Positions 1 to 9,444 of a DNA stretch of 64,000 bases are shown here, piece after piece. Position 1 is the stretch's first letter. Each line of letters opens with the position of its first letter. The notes below the pieces were generated by a model, which did not search any database, was not told where the DNA came from, and saw nothing but the letters and a program-made list of their open reading frames with translations. The position numbers were made by a program, and so were the translations under genes. This DNA is from Eledone cirrhosa (taxonomy: Eukaryota > Mollusca > Cephalopoda > Octopoda > Eledonidae). The stretch spans positions 10,066,768 through 10,130,767 of the forward strand of contig OZ024759.1 in NCBI GenBank assembly GCA_964016885.1, written 5' to 3'.

Positions 1-690
1 GTAGATGTACCGGGAAAGCTGACAGTGGTAATCACAGTCATAGACACATTTTTCAAATGCAGGTAGGATCTATAGAGGTGGTTGATAGCTTCTGATACCT
101 AGGTGATCAGATTAGCAAGGGAGGAGGGTGCTCCGAGGCCATAGTATCTAGAATAAGGATGGGTTGGAAGAAGTTTAGGGAGCTGCTTTCTATGTTGACA
201 AAGAAGGGTTTCTGCCTACGAATGAAAGGCCAGTTATATGATGCCTGTGTGAGATGTGCGATGCTGAATGGTAGTGAGACATTAGCAGCAACTGGGGAGG
301 ATATGTGACAGCTGGAGAGAAATGAAGCAAGCATGCTCCGATGGATGTGTAATGTCAATGTGTGTGAACGACCAAGCATAGACAAGTTGGGAGTGAAACT
401 CTGTATAAGAGGGATAAACTGTAGTGTGTGGGAGAGAAGACTGCGTTTGTATGGACATGTGATGCGCATGGAGGATGACTGCTGGGTGAAGAAGTGCCAA
501 GAAATCTCAGTAGAAGGAAGATGCAGTAGAGAAGGATCACAAAATTCATGGGTGGAGATGGTGAGAGCTGACCTCAGATTGCTGAAACTCACAGAGGAGA
601 TGATGAAGGACCGTGCCAAGTGGAGAGATGCTGTGCAAAAAAGGACCCGTCCCACCTTTGCAAGCAGGGAAAAAATCATAAGGAGGATGA
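1..690 (+). pseudogene. LINE reverse transcriptase C-terminal remnant (family A)
   Basis: This is the decayed C-terminal part of a non-LTR retrotransposon polyprotein. The translation reads through YLGDQIS, GWKKFRELL, LYDACVRCAMLNGSET, LERNEASMLRWMCNV, RRLRLYGHVMRMEDD and ends RTRPTFASREK, but in-frame stops fall near positions 90 and 307. The same segments recur at 20852-21310, 37329-38090 and 59430-59800, so it is one LINE family. The RT catalytic core would lie left of the window start. The copy ends in a GATGAT run followed by an AT run, which is the 3' tail of this family. An RTE/BovB-like clade is likely but not certain. It is a dead insertion and not a host gene. Confidence 0.8.
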
Positions 691-1230
691 TGATGATGAT
701 ATATATATATATAAAAATGAGGTAAATATCTCACTGAGTACTAAGTACCCATAGAGATATATAGGGTGTCTATAATATAATTGTTGTTCTATGGTACTAA
801 TTCGAGATACCAGAACTATAAAAATTGAATAGCAGAACAAACAAACATTAAATAATCCTTTAAATAAATAAAAAAATGATTTAAATATCTACCTGTTCAT
901 AATGCTGTTACCGGCGGTTTCCGTTTACAAAAGATTAGAAATTCGGAGAATTTGCGACGGAAAGTAAACTTCATCAGATAGCTATTTCCTTTCTATAGGA
1001 CATAAGTCCCACGGTCTGCAAATATAATGCCAACTACCAGCTCGTATGAGTTATGGCCGTTAAAGTGACCCACACGTGAACCAGCCGCTAGTGAAAGCGG
1101 GAATATTACAGACTTGTTGATGGCTTGGCTGCTAAAAAAATAGCAGTAAGCAACAACAAATTTTTTCTCTATATTATATATATATAATATATATATATAT
1201 AATGTATATATATATCATATATATATGTTT
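691..1230. other. Unannotated stretch with one candidate hammerhead
   Basis: An AT run sits at 698-716, AT-rich sequence follows to about 900, and an AT run sits at 1180-1225. The middle holds the candidate hammerhead listed separately. I see no coding potential. Confidence 0.5.
901..985 (-). ncRNA. Candidate hammerhead ribozyme, imperfect
   Basis: Read on the minus strand, a CTGATGA core (971-977) is followed by stem II strands GTTTAC and GTAAAC, then GAAA (918-921) and a short stem III ACC/GGT, with A as the cleavage-site base. Stem I pairs only partly (GCT with AGC plus mismatches), and the closing pair of stem II is A opposite G. The core order is right for a type I hammerhead of Penelope-like elements, but activity is doubtful. 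Confidence 0.4.
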
Positions 1231-1546
1231 AATCATTATCATCATCATTTTACGTCTGCTTTTCCCTGCTTACAAGGGTGGGACGGGAACTGATTCTGGC
1301 TTGATTTCTACAGCTGGATGCCCTTCCTAACACCAACCTCTTTTACAGTGAGTGCTGGGTGCTTTTTTGCCGTGGAATGATAGGGACCCCAGTCCCTATC
1401 ATCTCATTTCTACAGCTGAGTAAACTGGAGCAATGTGAAATAAAGTGTCTTGCTCAAGGAAACAACACATCACCTGGTCTGAGAATTGAACTCACAACCT
1501 TTCGATTGCAAGGCCAATGCTCTAACCACTAAGCCATGTGCCTCCA
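1230..1546 (-). mobile_element. tRNA-derived SINE, family 1
   Basis: On the minus strand it begins with a tRNA-like head (catggcttagtggttagagc, then a GTTCAATTC-type B box) and ends in TGATGATGAT. The unique body reads toward a tail that matches the end of the family A LINE. This copy lacks about 27 bases in the middle (after gccgtgg) compared with the copy at 2449-2786. Other copies lie at 2449, 7216, 14422, 17136 and 55329. The internal A and B boxes imply RNA polymerase III transcription when young. Confidence 0.85.
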
Positions 1547-1547
1547 C

Positions 1548-1579
<32 letters not shown>

Positions 1580-2204
1580 ATGTTGCTCCTGATTGCTACT
1601 GGTAACATGTAGCCTTGGTGAGGAGGGTGATTGGTTACCCTGCAGGATGAAAGACAAGATGCGGACAAAGGGCAGAAGAACTCACGAGAGTCGTCGGCCA
1701 ATGTTAAAGCGTTAAATATCAGATTACTGAAGCATAGTTGAATGGCTGGAACCAGTAAAAGAATAAAAGAATATGTGACATACCTTTTTGACAGGAACTA
1801 CATAATCTACAGTAAATAGAAATAGACTTTACTAGATTGGAGTCACAAAGTACATCATCATCATCATCATTTCATTTTACGTCCGCTTTTTCCCTGCTTG
1901 CAAGGGTGGGATGGATGTTAAAGTAGTTTTAATTAATACCAGACCACCCGTGACCCGTTGGGTCATGTTCACTTCAAAATAATTTTTAAATAATTAAAAT
2001 ATACACAGACATGTATATAATGTGAAATGAAAGTGGAAGGTCCATATATATATATATATATGATTTTCAAAATGTTATTTACTTCCTTAGCAATTTTTAC
2101 TTGATAATTTTTACTCGATAATTTTCCTATGCTTTAATGTATGTACACTCCATATTCTTCTGAGTTTTTGGCTTGTATTGGCCGATAGTGCTTCTTATAG
2201 CTTT
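1547..2204. other. Intergenic or intronic stretch with a SINE tail fragment
   Basis: It opens with AT and GT runs. A SINE family 1 tail fragment in minus orientation lies at about 1849-1912 (ATC repeats, then the tail motif). An AT run lies at 2044-2061. The rest is AT-rich with no open frame I can support. Confidence 0.5.
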
Positions 2205-2250
2205 AATTGCCCTGATGAGTCCTTAATAGGACGAAATATTGTTGGCTAAT
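2205..2250 (+). ncRNA. Hammerhead ribozyme, minimal type I
   Basis: CTGATGA (2212-2218) is followed by stem II GTCC/GGAC with a TTAATA loop, then GAAA (2233-2236), a very short stem III, and a predicted cut after T2243. Stem I pairs AATTGCC with GGCTAAT, with one bulged T. Core and spacing match the minimal hammerheads known from Penelope-like retroelements and metazoan retrozymes. The AT-rich sequence around it has no open frame. Confidence 0.7.
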
Positions 2251-2317
2251 AAAGACTTTTGATGTATTGAAGGCTTCTTTGGTTTATTTTCATAATATAT
2301 ATATATGTGTGTATATA

Positions 2318-2440
2318 TATATAACAAAGGAATTGTGGTAAGGAACCAGATGGACCATAACGCACCAGAGTACTCAATACTTAGGGGAGTAGAAACGGCT
2401 TGAGCACTGCCGGTGGGGTCATACTTTTTCCTATATATAT
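2318..2440 (+). mobile_element. Fragment of Penelope-type terminal repeat (repeat P)
   Basis: The string from aacaaaggaattgtgg to ggtggggtcata is shared with 17490-17640 (minus) and with both arms of the palindrome at 36017-36216, where it leads into a hammerhead-bearing segment. I infer that it is a piece of the same terminal repeat. Confidence 0.45.
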
Positions 2441-2448
2441 ATATATAT

Positions 2449-2786
2449 ATCATCATTTCATTTTACGTCCGCTTTTTCCCTGCTTGCAAGGGTGGGACGG
2501 GAACTGATGCTGGCTTGATTTCTACAGCTGGATGCCCTTCCTAACACCAACCTCATTTACAGTGAGTGCTGGGTGCTTTTTTGCCGTGGCACCTCCACGA
2601 CCACTTTGCAGTGGAATGATAGGGACCCCAGCCCCTATCATCTCATTTCTACAGCTGAGTAAACTGGAGCAATGTGAAATAAAGTGTCTTGCTCAAGGAA
2701 ACAACACATCACCCGGTCTGAGAATTGAACTCACAACCTTTCGATTGCAAGCCCAATGCTCTAACCACTAAGCCATGTGCCTCCAT
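2449..2786 (-). mobile_element. tRNA-derived SINE, family 1, near full length
   Basis: One of the most complete copies. The minus strand reads tRNA-like head with A and B boxes, the body (ending in gtaaatgaggttggtgttag), then the tail gcaagcagggaaaaagcgga and TGATG. AT runs flank both ends. It shares its tail with the family A LINE. Confidence 0.88.
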
Positions 2787-2833
2787 ATATATATATATAA
2801 ATGTGTGTGCGTGTATACATATATATATATTTA

Positions 2834-2866
<33 letters not shown>

Positions 2867-3300
2867 GTGGGGGTGTCTGTGATCTATATACACTGGTCAT
2901 AGACACACACACACATATATATACACACACACACTCACATATATATATACACAACACCACCAGCTCTCTCTCTCTCTCTCTCTTCCATTCTCCTTCTCTG
3001 TCTCCTCTCCCTCTCTCTATGTCTCTCTTTCAATCTACTCTCTCACAACCACTGTCTCTTTCTCTCTCTTTTTCTCTCTCTCAGTCTCTCTTTGTTTATG
3101 AAGGTACCTGGAAAAACCCCATATCTTGGGAACCTGTGCTCCGATTTACTTGAAACTTGTTTTATTCCATTTGTATCCCCATTTCAGGGTTAACTTCCTT
3201 TCAAAGTATTTCCCCATTATGCGCCCTTTTGTCTGTATTACATTACAGACAAGCAAGCAATCACAGAGTTTTAGTAATATATAGATAGATTATATTTTTG
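2787..3300. repeat. AT/GT/CA microsatellites and a CT-rich tract
   Basis: 2787-2960 is AT, GT and CA dinucleotide repeat. 2960-3090 is CT-rich low complexity. 3100-3300 is unassigned sequence ending in a short ATAGAT run. Nothing here looks coding. Confidence 0.75.
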
Positions 3301-3324
3301 TTTTTTAGGAGAGCTGTAATGTCA

Positions 3325-3645
3325 CCAACACGGGGGGGGGGGGGCATGACACTAACACTAGGGAGGGTGCCATGTCACCGACACTATGGAGGGTCTCATG
3401 ACACCAATACTAGGGAATGGGTGCCATGGTACCAACACTAGGGATGGTGCCATGACAGCAACACTAGGACGAGTTGTCGTGACAATAGCACTAGGGGGCA
3501 GTTGTTGTGGCAGCAACATTAGGGGGTGGTTGTCGTGGCAACAGCACAAGGGGCTGGTTGTTGTGGCAACACTAAGGGATGATTGTTGTAGCAATAGCAC
3601 TAGGGAGTGGTTGTCATGGTAGCAGCACTATCAACATGCTAATAC
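3325..3645. repeat. Degenerate minisatellite, about 30-bp unit
   Basis: Imperfect repeats around caccaacactaggga and ggttgtcgtggcaacagcac. The same two motifs appear in order at 13785-13985, and the 23-bp array at 9445-13785 is built on the first motif. It therefore looks like a diverged duplicate of the segment that follows exon 14029-14134. Confidence 0.75.
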
Positions 3646-4084
3646 GTGTACAGTCATTTTGAGCGAAGATGATAAAAATAAAAATATATTAGAAATCAAC
3701 AATAATTACACCTTCACAACAGGTAAATAAATAATTATTAAAAATCAACACATTTTATGGTAGAAAGAACTAAAAATTGACGATGTTTAAAATCGAAAAA
3801 ATTAATTCTAGAAGGAATAAAAATTCAAAAGGTAATGTTGTAGGGAAGGTGTCTAAGATAATCTGTAATTTCTTGTAGGCTCTATTCCCTTCTTAAAGCC
3901 TCTATTAAGAGCCAAACTGTCGGGTGACTACAAGACAGACAGCCTTGGAAGCCAGTGTGTCACCATTCCATGGCATTAGTTGGTGGGACATTCCTCTGAA
4001 GACTGCTAAAAACGTTCCGCAATGATATTGGTAATTTATGTTTTCTTCTACGATTGTTTGCCAATTACCATTTCCTCTTAATGT
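3646..4084. other. Unassigned AT-rich sequence
   Basis: No recognised repeat, RNA or splice-bounded exon was found. It joins the degenerate array on the left to the 15-bp array on the right. Confidence 0.4.
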
Positions 4085-5340
4085 TCTGCTCAAAATACCT
4101 TTGCTCAAAATAACATCGCTCAAAATAACTTTGCTCAAAATACCTTCGCTCTAAATACCTTCACTCAAAATACCATCGCTCAAAATACCTTCGCTCAAAA
4201 TACCTTCGCTCAATATACCTTCACTCAAAATACCTTCACTCAAAATACCTTCGCTCAAAATACCTTCCCTCAAAATACCATCGCTCAAAATAACATCGCT
4301 CAAAATAACTTTGCTCAAAATACCTTCGCTCTAAATACCTTCCCTCAAAATACCATCGCTCAAAATATTTTCGCTCAATATACCTTCACTCAAAATACCT
4401 TCGCTCATAATACCTTCGCTCAAAATACCATCGCTCAAAATACCTTCGCTCAAAATAACATCGCTCAAAATAACTTTGCTCAAAATACTTTCGCTCAATA
4501 TACCTTCACTCAAAATACCTTCACTCAAAATACCTTCGCTCAAAATACCTTCCCTCAAAATACCATCGCTCAAAATAACATCGCTCAAAATAACTTTGCT
4601 CAAAATACCTTCGCTCTAAATACCTTCCCTCAAAATACCATCGCTCAAAATATTTTCGCTCAATATACCTTCACTCAAAATACCTTCGCTCATAATACCT
4701 TCGCTCAAAATACCATCGCTCAAAATACCTTCGCTCAAAATAACATCGCTCAAAATAACTTTGCTCAAAATACCTTCGCTCAAAATACCTTCACTCAAAA
4801 TACCATCACTCAAAATACCTTCGCTCAAAATACCATCGCTCAAAATAACTTTGCTCAAAATACCTTCGCTCAAAATACCTTCCCTCAAAATACCATCGCT
4901 CAAAATACCTTCGCTCAAAATACCATGTTCAAAATAACTTTGCTCAAAACACCTTCCCTCAAAATACCATCGCTCAAAATAACATTGCTCAAAATAACTT
5001 TGCTCAAATTACCATCGCTCAAAATACCTTCACTCAAAATACCATCACTCAAAATACCTTCGCTCAAAATACCATCGCTCAAAATAACTTTGCTCAAAAT
5101 ACCTTCGCTCAAAATACCTTCCCTCAAAATACCATCGCTCAAAATACCATCGCTCAAAATAACTTTGCTCAAAATACCTTTGCTCAAAATACCTTCCCTC
5201 AAAATACCATCGCTCAAACTACCTTTGCTCAAAACACCTTCGCTCAAAATACCTTCGCTCAAAATACCTTCGCTCAAAATACCATCGCTCAAAATACCAT
5301 CGCTCAAAATACCATCGCTCAAAATACCTTCGCTCAAAAT
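4085..5340. repeat. 15-bp minisatellite, about 84 copies
   Basis: Tandem copies of gctcaaaataccttc, with variants at single positions (accatc, aacatc, aacttt). Because 15 is a multiple of three, open frames run along it on both strands (SEGIL on minus, LKIPS on plus). These frames are by-products of the period. It ends 47 bases from exon 5387-5459. Confidence 0.95.
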
Positions 5341-5386
5341 GAATGTAACCTGTTGTTAATTGAAATGGAAAGAAATTGTAACCTAC

Positions 5387-5459
5387 CTCCATCTTCATCT
5401 TCACAACCAGTTGGAGTTGGTCTCAGAGTGTCATATGGTTCATTCGGTACTGTTTTTTT
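5387..5459 (-). CDS. Internal exon of a BLNK/SLP-76-like adaptor (exon F)
   Basis: A 73-nt exon on the minus strand. The acceptor is attctgccag and the donor is GTAGGT. Only the phase-0 reading is open: it starts KKTVPNEPYDT, ends PTGCEDEDG, and leaves one extra base. It is acidic and proline-rich with one tyrosine. It resembles exon 14029-14134 at protein level (EP-Y/F-T near the start, TGC-E/D-N/E-DE at the end), and the intron just downstream is also similar, so the two exons arose by duplication. Exon 6838-6860 supplies the matching upstream phase. Downstream exons, including an SH2 domain if the family call is right, would lie left of the window. Confidence 0.6.
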
Positions 5460-5639
5460 CTGGCAGAATATATATAGACATTATAATAATTGTACTAGAT
5501 TTTTCTCCATCTGTCATACTAACACTGTACTCTCACAAAAATGTTCTAAAACACATTAATAGTGTTGTCTGTTAGTCTCTCTCACACTCTCTATCGTTCT
5601 CTTGTGAGGTATCTATATATTTAACCCTTTATCTATATA

Positions 5640-5890
5640 ATAATGATACTACAGTAATGCATGGGCACTGGACAAGTGCATGCAGAAGGGTTTTGTCGCT
5701 CTGCGTGCATTTTGGGCAGGTCCATCAGACAGCACTTCCGTGCCTGTAGAGAATATCTCAAGCCAGCTGTGCCCCCAGTAGCACTGCCAAGCGAGGGATT
5801 TTTGGAAGTTATCCATAGTTCCCGGCTCGAAAGTCCTTAGGAACAGACTCGTCAGTTCAACTTAGTCGATGCCCAGTGCTTTTTGCTGTG
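5640..5890 (-). pseudogene. L1/Tx1-like LINE fragment
   Basis: Clearly related to 61620-61870 of the LINE at the right edge: both contain agtagcactgccaag, a ttttggaagtt..tccat block and a cca/tgcc-agtgct/agct end. It corresponds to the region after the CPRC zinc-binding segment of the C-terminal domain. Stops and length changes show an old, dead copy. Confidence 0.75.
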
Positions 5891-5977
5891 TTACCATCAC
5901 GACCACTTTACAGTGAGTGTGTTCTGTTATTATTTCTGGCAATATTATAACAATATGATCCTCCCCAAATATAACAA

Positions 5978-5983
5978 TATCTA

Positions 5984-6042
<59 letters not shown>

Positions 6043-6081
6043 CAATATATATATATATAAATATAACAATATATATATATG

Positions 6082-6120
<39 letters not shown>

Positions 6121-6214
6121 CAATATCTATATATATATAAATATAACAATATATATATATATATGACAATATATATATATATATGACGATATCTATATAT
6201 ATATATAAGACAAT
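5978..6214. repeat. AT microsatellite with GACAATAT interruptions
   Basis: Runs of AT broken regularly by gacaatat or aaatataacaat. It precedes a LINE-family tail and probably grew from that tail. Confidence 0.9.
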
Positions 6215-6612
6215 CATCATCATCATCATCATCAGGTTTAGCGTCCGTGTTCCACGCTTGCATGGGTTTGGACGGGGGTTTTCCACTTGAGGCAAGAGTG
6301 GTTGTCTTGCTCGCATAGGACTGTCTGGCGGGTTTTCTACAGTTGGATGCCCTTCCTAACACCAACCACATTTACAGTGTGGGGCTGGGAGGTTTTTACC
6401 GTGTTGCCTACACGGCCACATTACAGCGTGGACTGTCTGGTGGGTTTTTTACAGCTGGATGCCCTTCCTAACACCAACCACATTTACAGTGTGGGGCTGG
6501 GAGGTTTTTACCGTGTTGCCTACACGGCCACATTTACAGCGTGGACTGTGTGTTTTTTTGTCGTGACACCTACACGATCTCATTTGTTTCGGCCTGGATG
6601 TTTGTGGGACCA
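6208..6612 (-). mobile_element. LINE 3'-end segment (family A/B tail), internally duplicated
   Basis: It starts with ATC repeats and a gtccgtgttccacgcttgca block, then carries gatgcccttcctaacaccaa twice, each followed by a tacacggccacat block. The same blocks build the 46-47-bp arrays at 19850-20195 and 44480-44935. It is a non-coding 3' portion of a LINE or its SINE partner in minus orientation. Confidence 0.7.
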
Positions 6613-6617
6613 CAATA

Positions 6618-6651
6618 TATATATATATATGACAATATAATATATAAAAAT

Positions 6652-6699
<48 letters not shown>

Positions 6700-6831
6700 C
6701 AATATATATATATAAAAATAACAATATATATATATATATATATATGTGTGTGTATGTATGATCGACCCATGCTAGTGTGGAAGATAGACATTAAATGATG
6801 ATGATGATGATGATGATGATGATGTATATAT
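6618..6831. repeat. AT microsatellite plus GAT repeat
   Basis: AT runs with gacaatat spacers, a tail fragment (gatcgacccatgctagtgtg) and an ATG/GAT run at 6795-6823. It ends next to the donor site of the exon at 6838-6860. Confidence 0.85.
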
Positions 6832-6837
6832 ACTTAC

Positions 6838-6860
6838 TTCATTCATTGGATGTATGTAAT
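6838..6860 (-). CDS. Micro-exon of a BLNK/SLP-76-like adaptor (exon G)
   Basis: A 23-nt exon on the minus strand between an excellent acceptor (tttttctatttttcatag) and a GTAAGT donor. It is a 3n+2 exon: with the single G left over from exon 14029-14134 it reads D-Y-I-H-P-M-N-E and ends on a codon boundary, which is what exon 5387-5459 needs. Across the junction the protein reads NEDEDYIHPMNEKK. Human BLNK contains an E-N-Y-I-H-P-T-E stretch that is a tyrosine phosphorylation motif, so this micro-exon carries one of the best clues to the family. Length and splice sites are observed; function is inferred. Confidence 0.6.
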
Positions 6861-6913
6861 CTATGAAAAATAGAAAAAGTCATTTTTAGATTAAAGAAAT
6901 ATATATATATATT

Positions 6914-6942
<29 letters not shown>

Positions 6943-6944
<2 letters not shown>

Positions 6945-7213
6945 AGGAGGTGAGTTTTATTGTAGTACAATAAAGCAATGCAGATATCGGATAAGTAGCA
7001 CTCTACAGTTTGTAGGACTGGAGTATACATAATATATAAGATCAAAAGATGTTGATTTAAAACTGCATTATTCACAAGTGTTTTTTAACCTTCATATCAT
7101 GTCTTCCTATTTTATCTGATTAAAACACAAATGTTATTTCATGATGATATTTGTTTTTGAAATGCGCATAATAAAATACATGGAACTCTTTTAACCATCT
7201 TTTGATCTTATAT
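6943..7213 (+). mobile_element. Hammerhead-bearing retroelement unit, decayed (family H1)
   Basis: It starts tgtaggaggtgagttttatt directly after an AT run and shares its sequence with 18143-18352, which has an internal deletion. At about 270 bp it has the size of a metazoan retrozyme monomer or a Penelope terminal repeat. It contains the mutated hammerhead listed next. Confidence 0.6.
7109..7177 (+). ncRNA. Degenerate hammerhead ribozyme
   Basis: Stem I strands ATTTTAT and ATAAAAT are intact, as are GAAA and the ATGCGCAT stem III. The first core strand is CTGATTA instead of CTGATGA, and stem II has decayed. It is homologous to the intact copy at 18248-18316 and is probably inactive. Confidence 0.65.
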
Positions 7214-7215
7214 AT

Positions 7216-7560
7216 TATGGAGGCACATGGCTTAGTGGTTAGAGCATTGGACTTGGAATCAAAAGGTTGTGAGTTCAATTCTCAGACCGGGTGATGTGTT
7301 GTTTCCTTGAGCAAGACACTTTATTTCACATTGCTCCAGTTTACTCAGCTGTAGAAATGAGATGATAGGGACTGGGGTCCTTATCATTCCACTGCAAAGT
7401 GGTCGTGGAGGTGCCACGGCAAAAAAGCACACAGCACTCACTGTAAATGAGGTTGGTGTTAGGAAGGGCATCCAGCTGTAGAAATCAAGCCAGAATCAGT
7501 TCCCGTCCCACCCTTGCAAGCAGGGAAAAGCGGACGTAAAATGATGATGATGATGATGAT
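7216..7560 (+). mobile_element. tRNA-derived SINE, family 1, plus strand
   Basis: It starts atggaggcacatggcttag, with an A box at tggcttagtgg and a B box at gagttcaattc. The body reaches gtaaatgaggttggtgttag and the tail gcaagcagggaaaagcggac, then seven GAT units. It is the only plus-strand full copy and it inserted directly after the hammerhead unit. Confidence 0.9.
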
Positions 7561-7693
7561 ATATATATATACTTATACTGACATACTATATATACATGGG
7601 TATATGTCAGACCTCCATTTTACGTATAACATTTACAATGCACTATACATTTTTAAATGAAGTTTTGTATGTTCAGTATATACATATATATTC

Positions 7694-7784
7694 ATTTTAT
7701 TATAGAAATGACTTCTACAGGACTAGAACTGTTTCATTCAATGAAACAGTTCTAGTCCTGTAGAAGTTATTTCTATAATAAAAT
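7694..7784. repeat. Near-perfect hairpin, 44-bp arms
   Basis: Arms 7694-7737 and 7741-7784 pair around tca. The arm motif tctacaggactagaactg recurs at about 18805 and, inverted, at about 52280. I read it as a head-to-head duplication of a terminal repeat of the Penelope/hammerhead type, although no hammerhead core is visible in it. Confidence 0.85.
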
Positions 7785-7837
7785 AAATATATCTATACTC
7801 AACTAGTGTATTATATTTTCATACAAAAGGAAGGGGT

Positions 7838-8902
7838 GATAACATCATGCATTAGAGATGACTGAGGAAGAAAGGGGTGATAACGTCACACACTAGGGGT
7901 GACTGAGGAAGGAAGGGGTGATGACATCATACACTAGAGATGACTGAGGAAGGAAGGGGTGATAACGTCACACACTAGAGGTGACTGAGGAAGGAAGGGG
8001 TGATAACGTCACACACTAGAGGTGACTGAGGAAGGAAGGGGTGATAACGTCACACACTAGAGGTGACTGAGGAAGGAAGGGGTGATAACGTCACACACTA
8101 GAGGTGACTGAGGAAGGAAGGGGTGATAACGTCACACACTAGAGGTGACTGAGGAAGGAAGGGGTGATAACGTCACACACTAGAGGTGACTGAGGAAGGA
8201 AGGGGGTGATAACGTCACACACTAGGGGTGAATGAGGAAGGAAGGGGTGATAACGTCACACACTAGAGGTGACTGAGGAAGGAAGGGGTGATGATATCAT
8301 GCATTAGAGATGACTGAGGAAGGAAGGGGGTGATGACGTCACACACTAGAGGTGACTGAGGAAGGAAGGGGTGATGATATCATGCATTAGAGATGACTGA
8401 GGAAGGAAGGGGGTGATGACGTCACACACTAGAGGTGACTGAGGAAGGAAGGAGTGATGATGTCACAGACTAGAGATGTCTGAGGAAGGAAGGGGTGATG
8501 ACGTCATACACTAGAGGTGACTGAGGAAGGAAGGGGTGATGATGTCACAGACTAGAGATGACTGAGGAAGGAAGGGGTGATGACGTCACACACACTAGAG
8601 ATGACTGAGGAAGGAAGGGGTGGTGACGTCACACACTAGAGATGACTGAGGATGGAAGGGCTGATGATGTCATACACTAGAGATGACTAAGGAAGTGGTG
8701 GTGGCGTCACACACTAGAGATGACTGAGGAAGGAAGGGGTGATTACGTCACACACTAGAGATGATTGAGGAAGGAAGGGGTGATGACGTCATACACTAGA
8801 GATGACTAAAGAAGGAAGGGGTGATGACATCACAAGAGATGACTGAGGAAGGAAGGGGTGATGACATCACAAGAGATGACTGAGGAAGGAAGGGGTGATG
8901 AC
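7838..8902. repeat. 41-bp minisatellite, about 26 copies
   Basis: Unit gaaggaaggggtgataacgt plus cacacactagaggtgactgag. The left copies have TAACGTCA and many right copies have TGACGTCA, the cAMP-response-element consensus. The rightmost copies are shortened. No coding frame is supported. Confidence 0.95.
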
Positions 8903-9444
8903 AGAAACAGTGTCTAACATTCACTACCCTTGTGTGTACAATCTAGATATAGACACACATACACATACATGTCAGCGTGTTGAAAAAAATTCTAGCAATA
9001 TATATTTCAATGCCATGGTGCATACTTGCATAACTACACCTCATAATTGTATGAGCAGCTGATGATGTCACATGGAGATTAAACTTTTGTAGGATGAGTA
9101 GATGGGTCATATGCTGGATTATTACAATGTATTTTCGTCATAAAAGATACAACTTATACATAAGAATATACAGAGTGTATATACAGGGTGTATATATGTT
9201 TAAATATTTTCAATAAATATTAATTTTTCTTTTAATAAGAAATATGATATAAAAAAATATCTAATAATGCTTTCTGATAAAGGCAGAAGGTGACATATTT
9301 TGATTGGAAAGAGCTGCCTATCAACCCCATTACGATCACTGTGCATTTTATCGTGACACTACCACTTTACAGAGTGTATTGGGTGTATTTTATCGTTGTG
9401 CCAGCACTATGTGCGTGGGGGGGCGGGGGCTAGCAGGGATATGA
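8903..9444. other. Unassigned AT-rich spacer between two arrays
   Basis: Includes imperfect atacagggtgtatata repeats near 9170-9200 and a G-rich run at 9416-9430. No gene or known element was recognised. Confidence 0.4.

Noticed and set aside
1500..1546. tRNA genes at A/B-box sequences (also 7217, 17720, 28545)
   Set aside because: They are heads of SINEs: no full cloverleaf with acceptor stem, and the same body follows in each copy.
1620..1740. Possible minus-strand exon ending in GTGAGT near 1690
   Set aside because: The only open frame has the wrong phase for exon 5387-5459, and the sequence looks like dispersed repeat.
4331..5359. SEGIL/LKIPS repeat proteins
   Set aside because: 15-bp minisatellite; period is a multiple of three so frames stay open by arithmetic.
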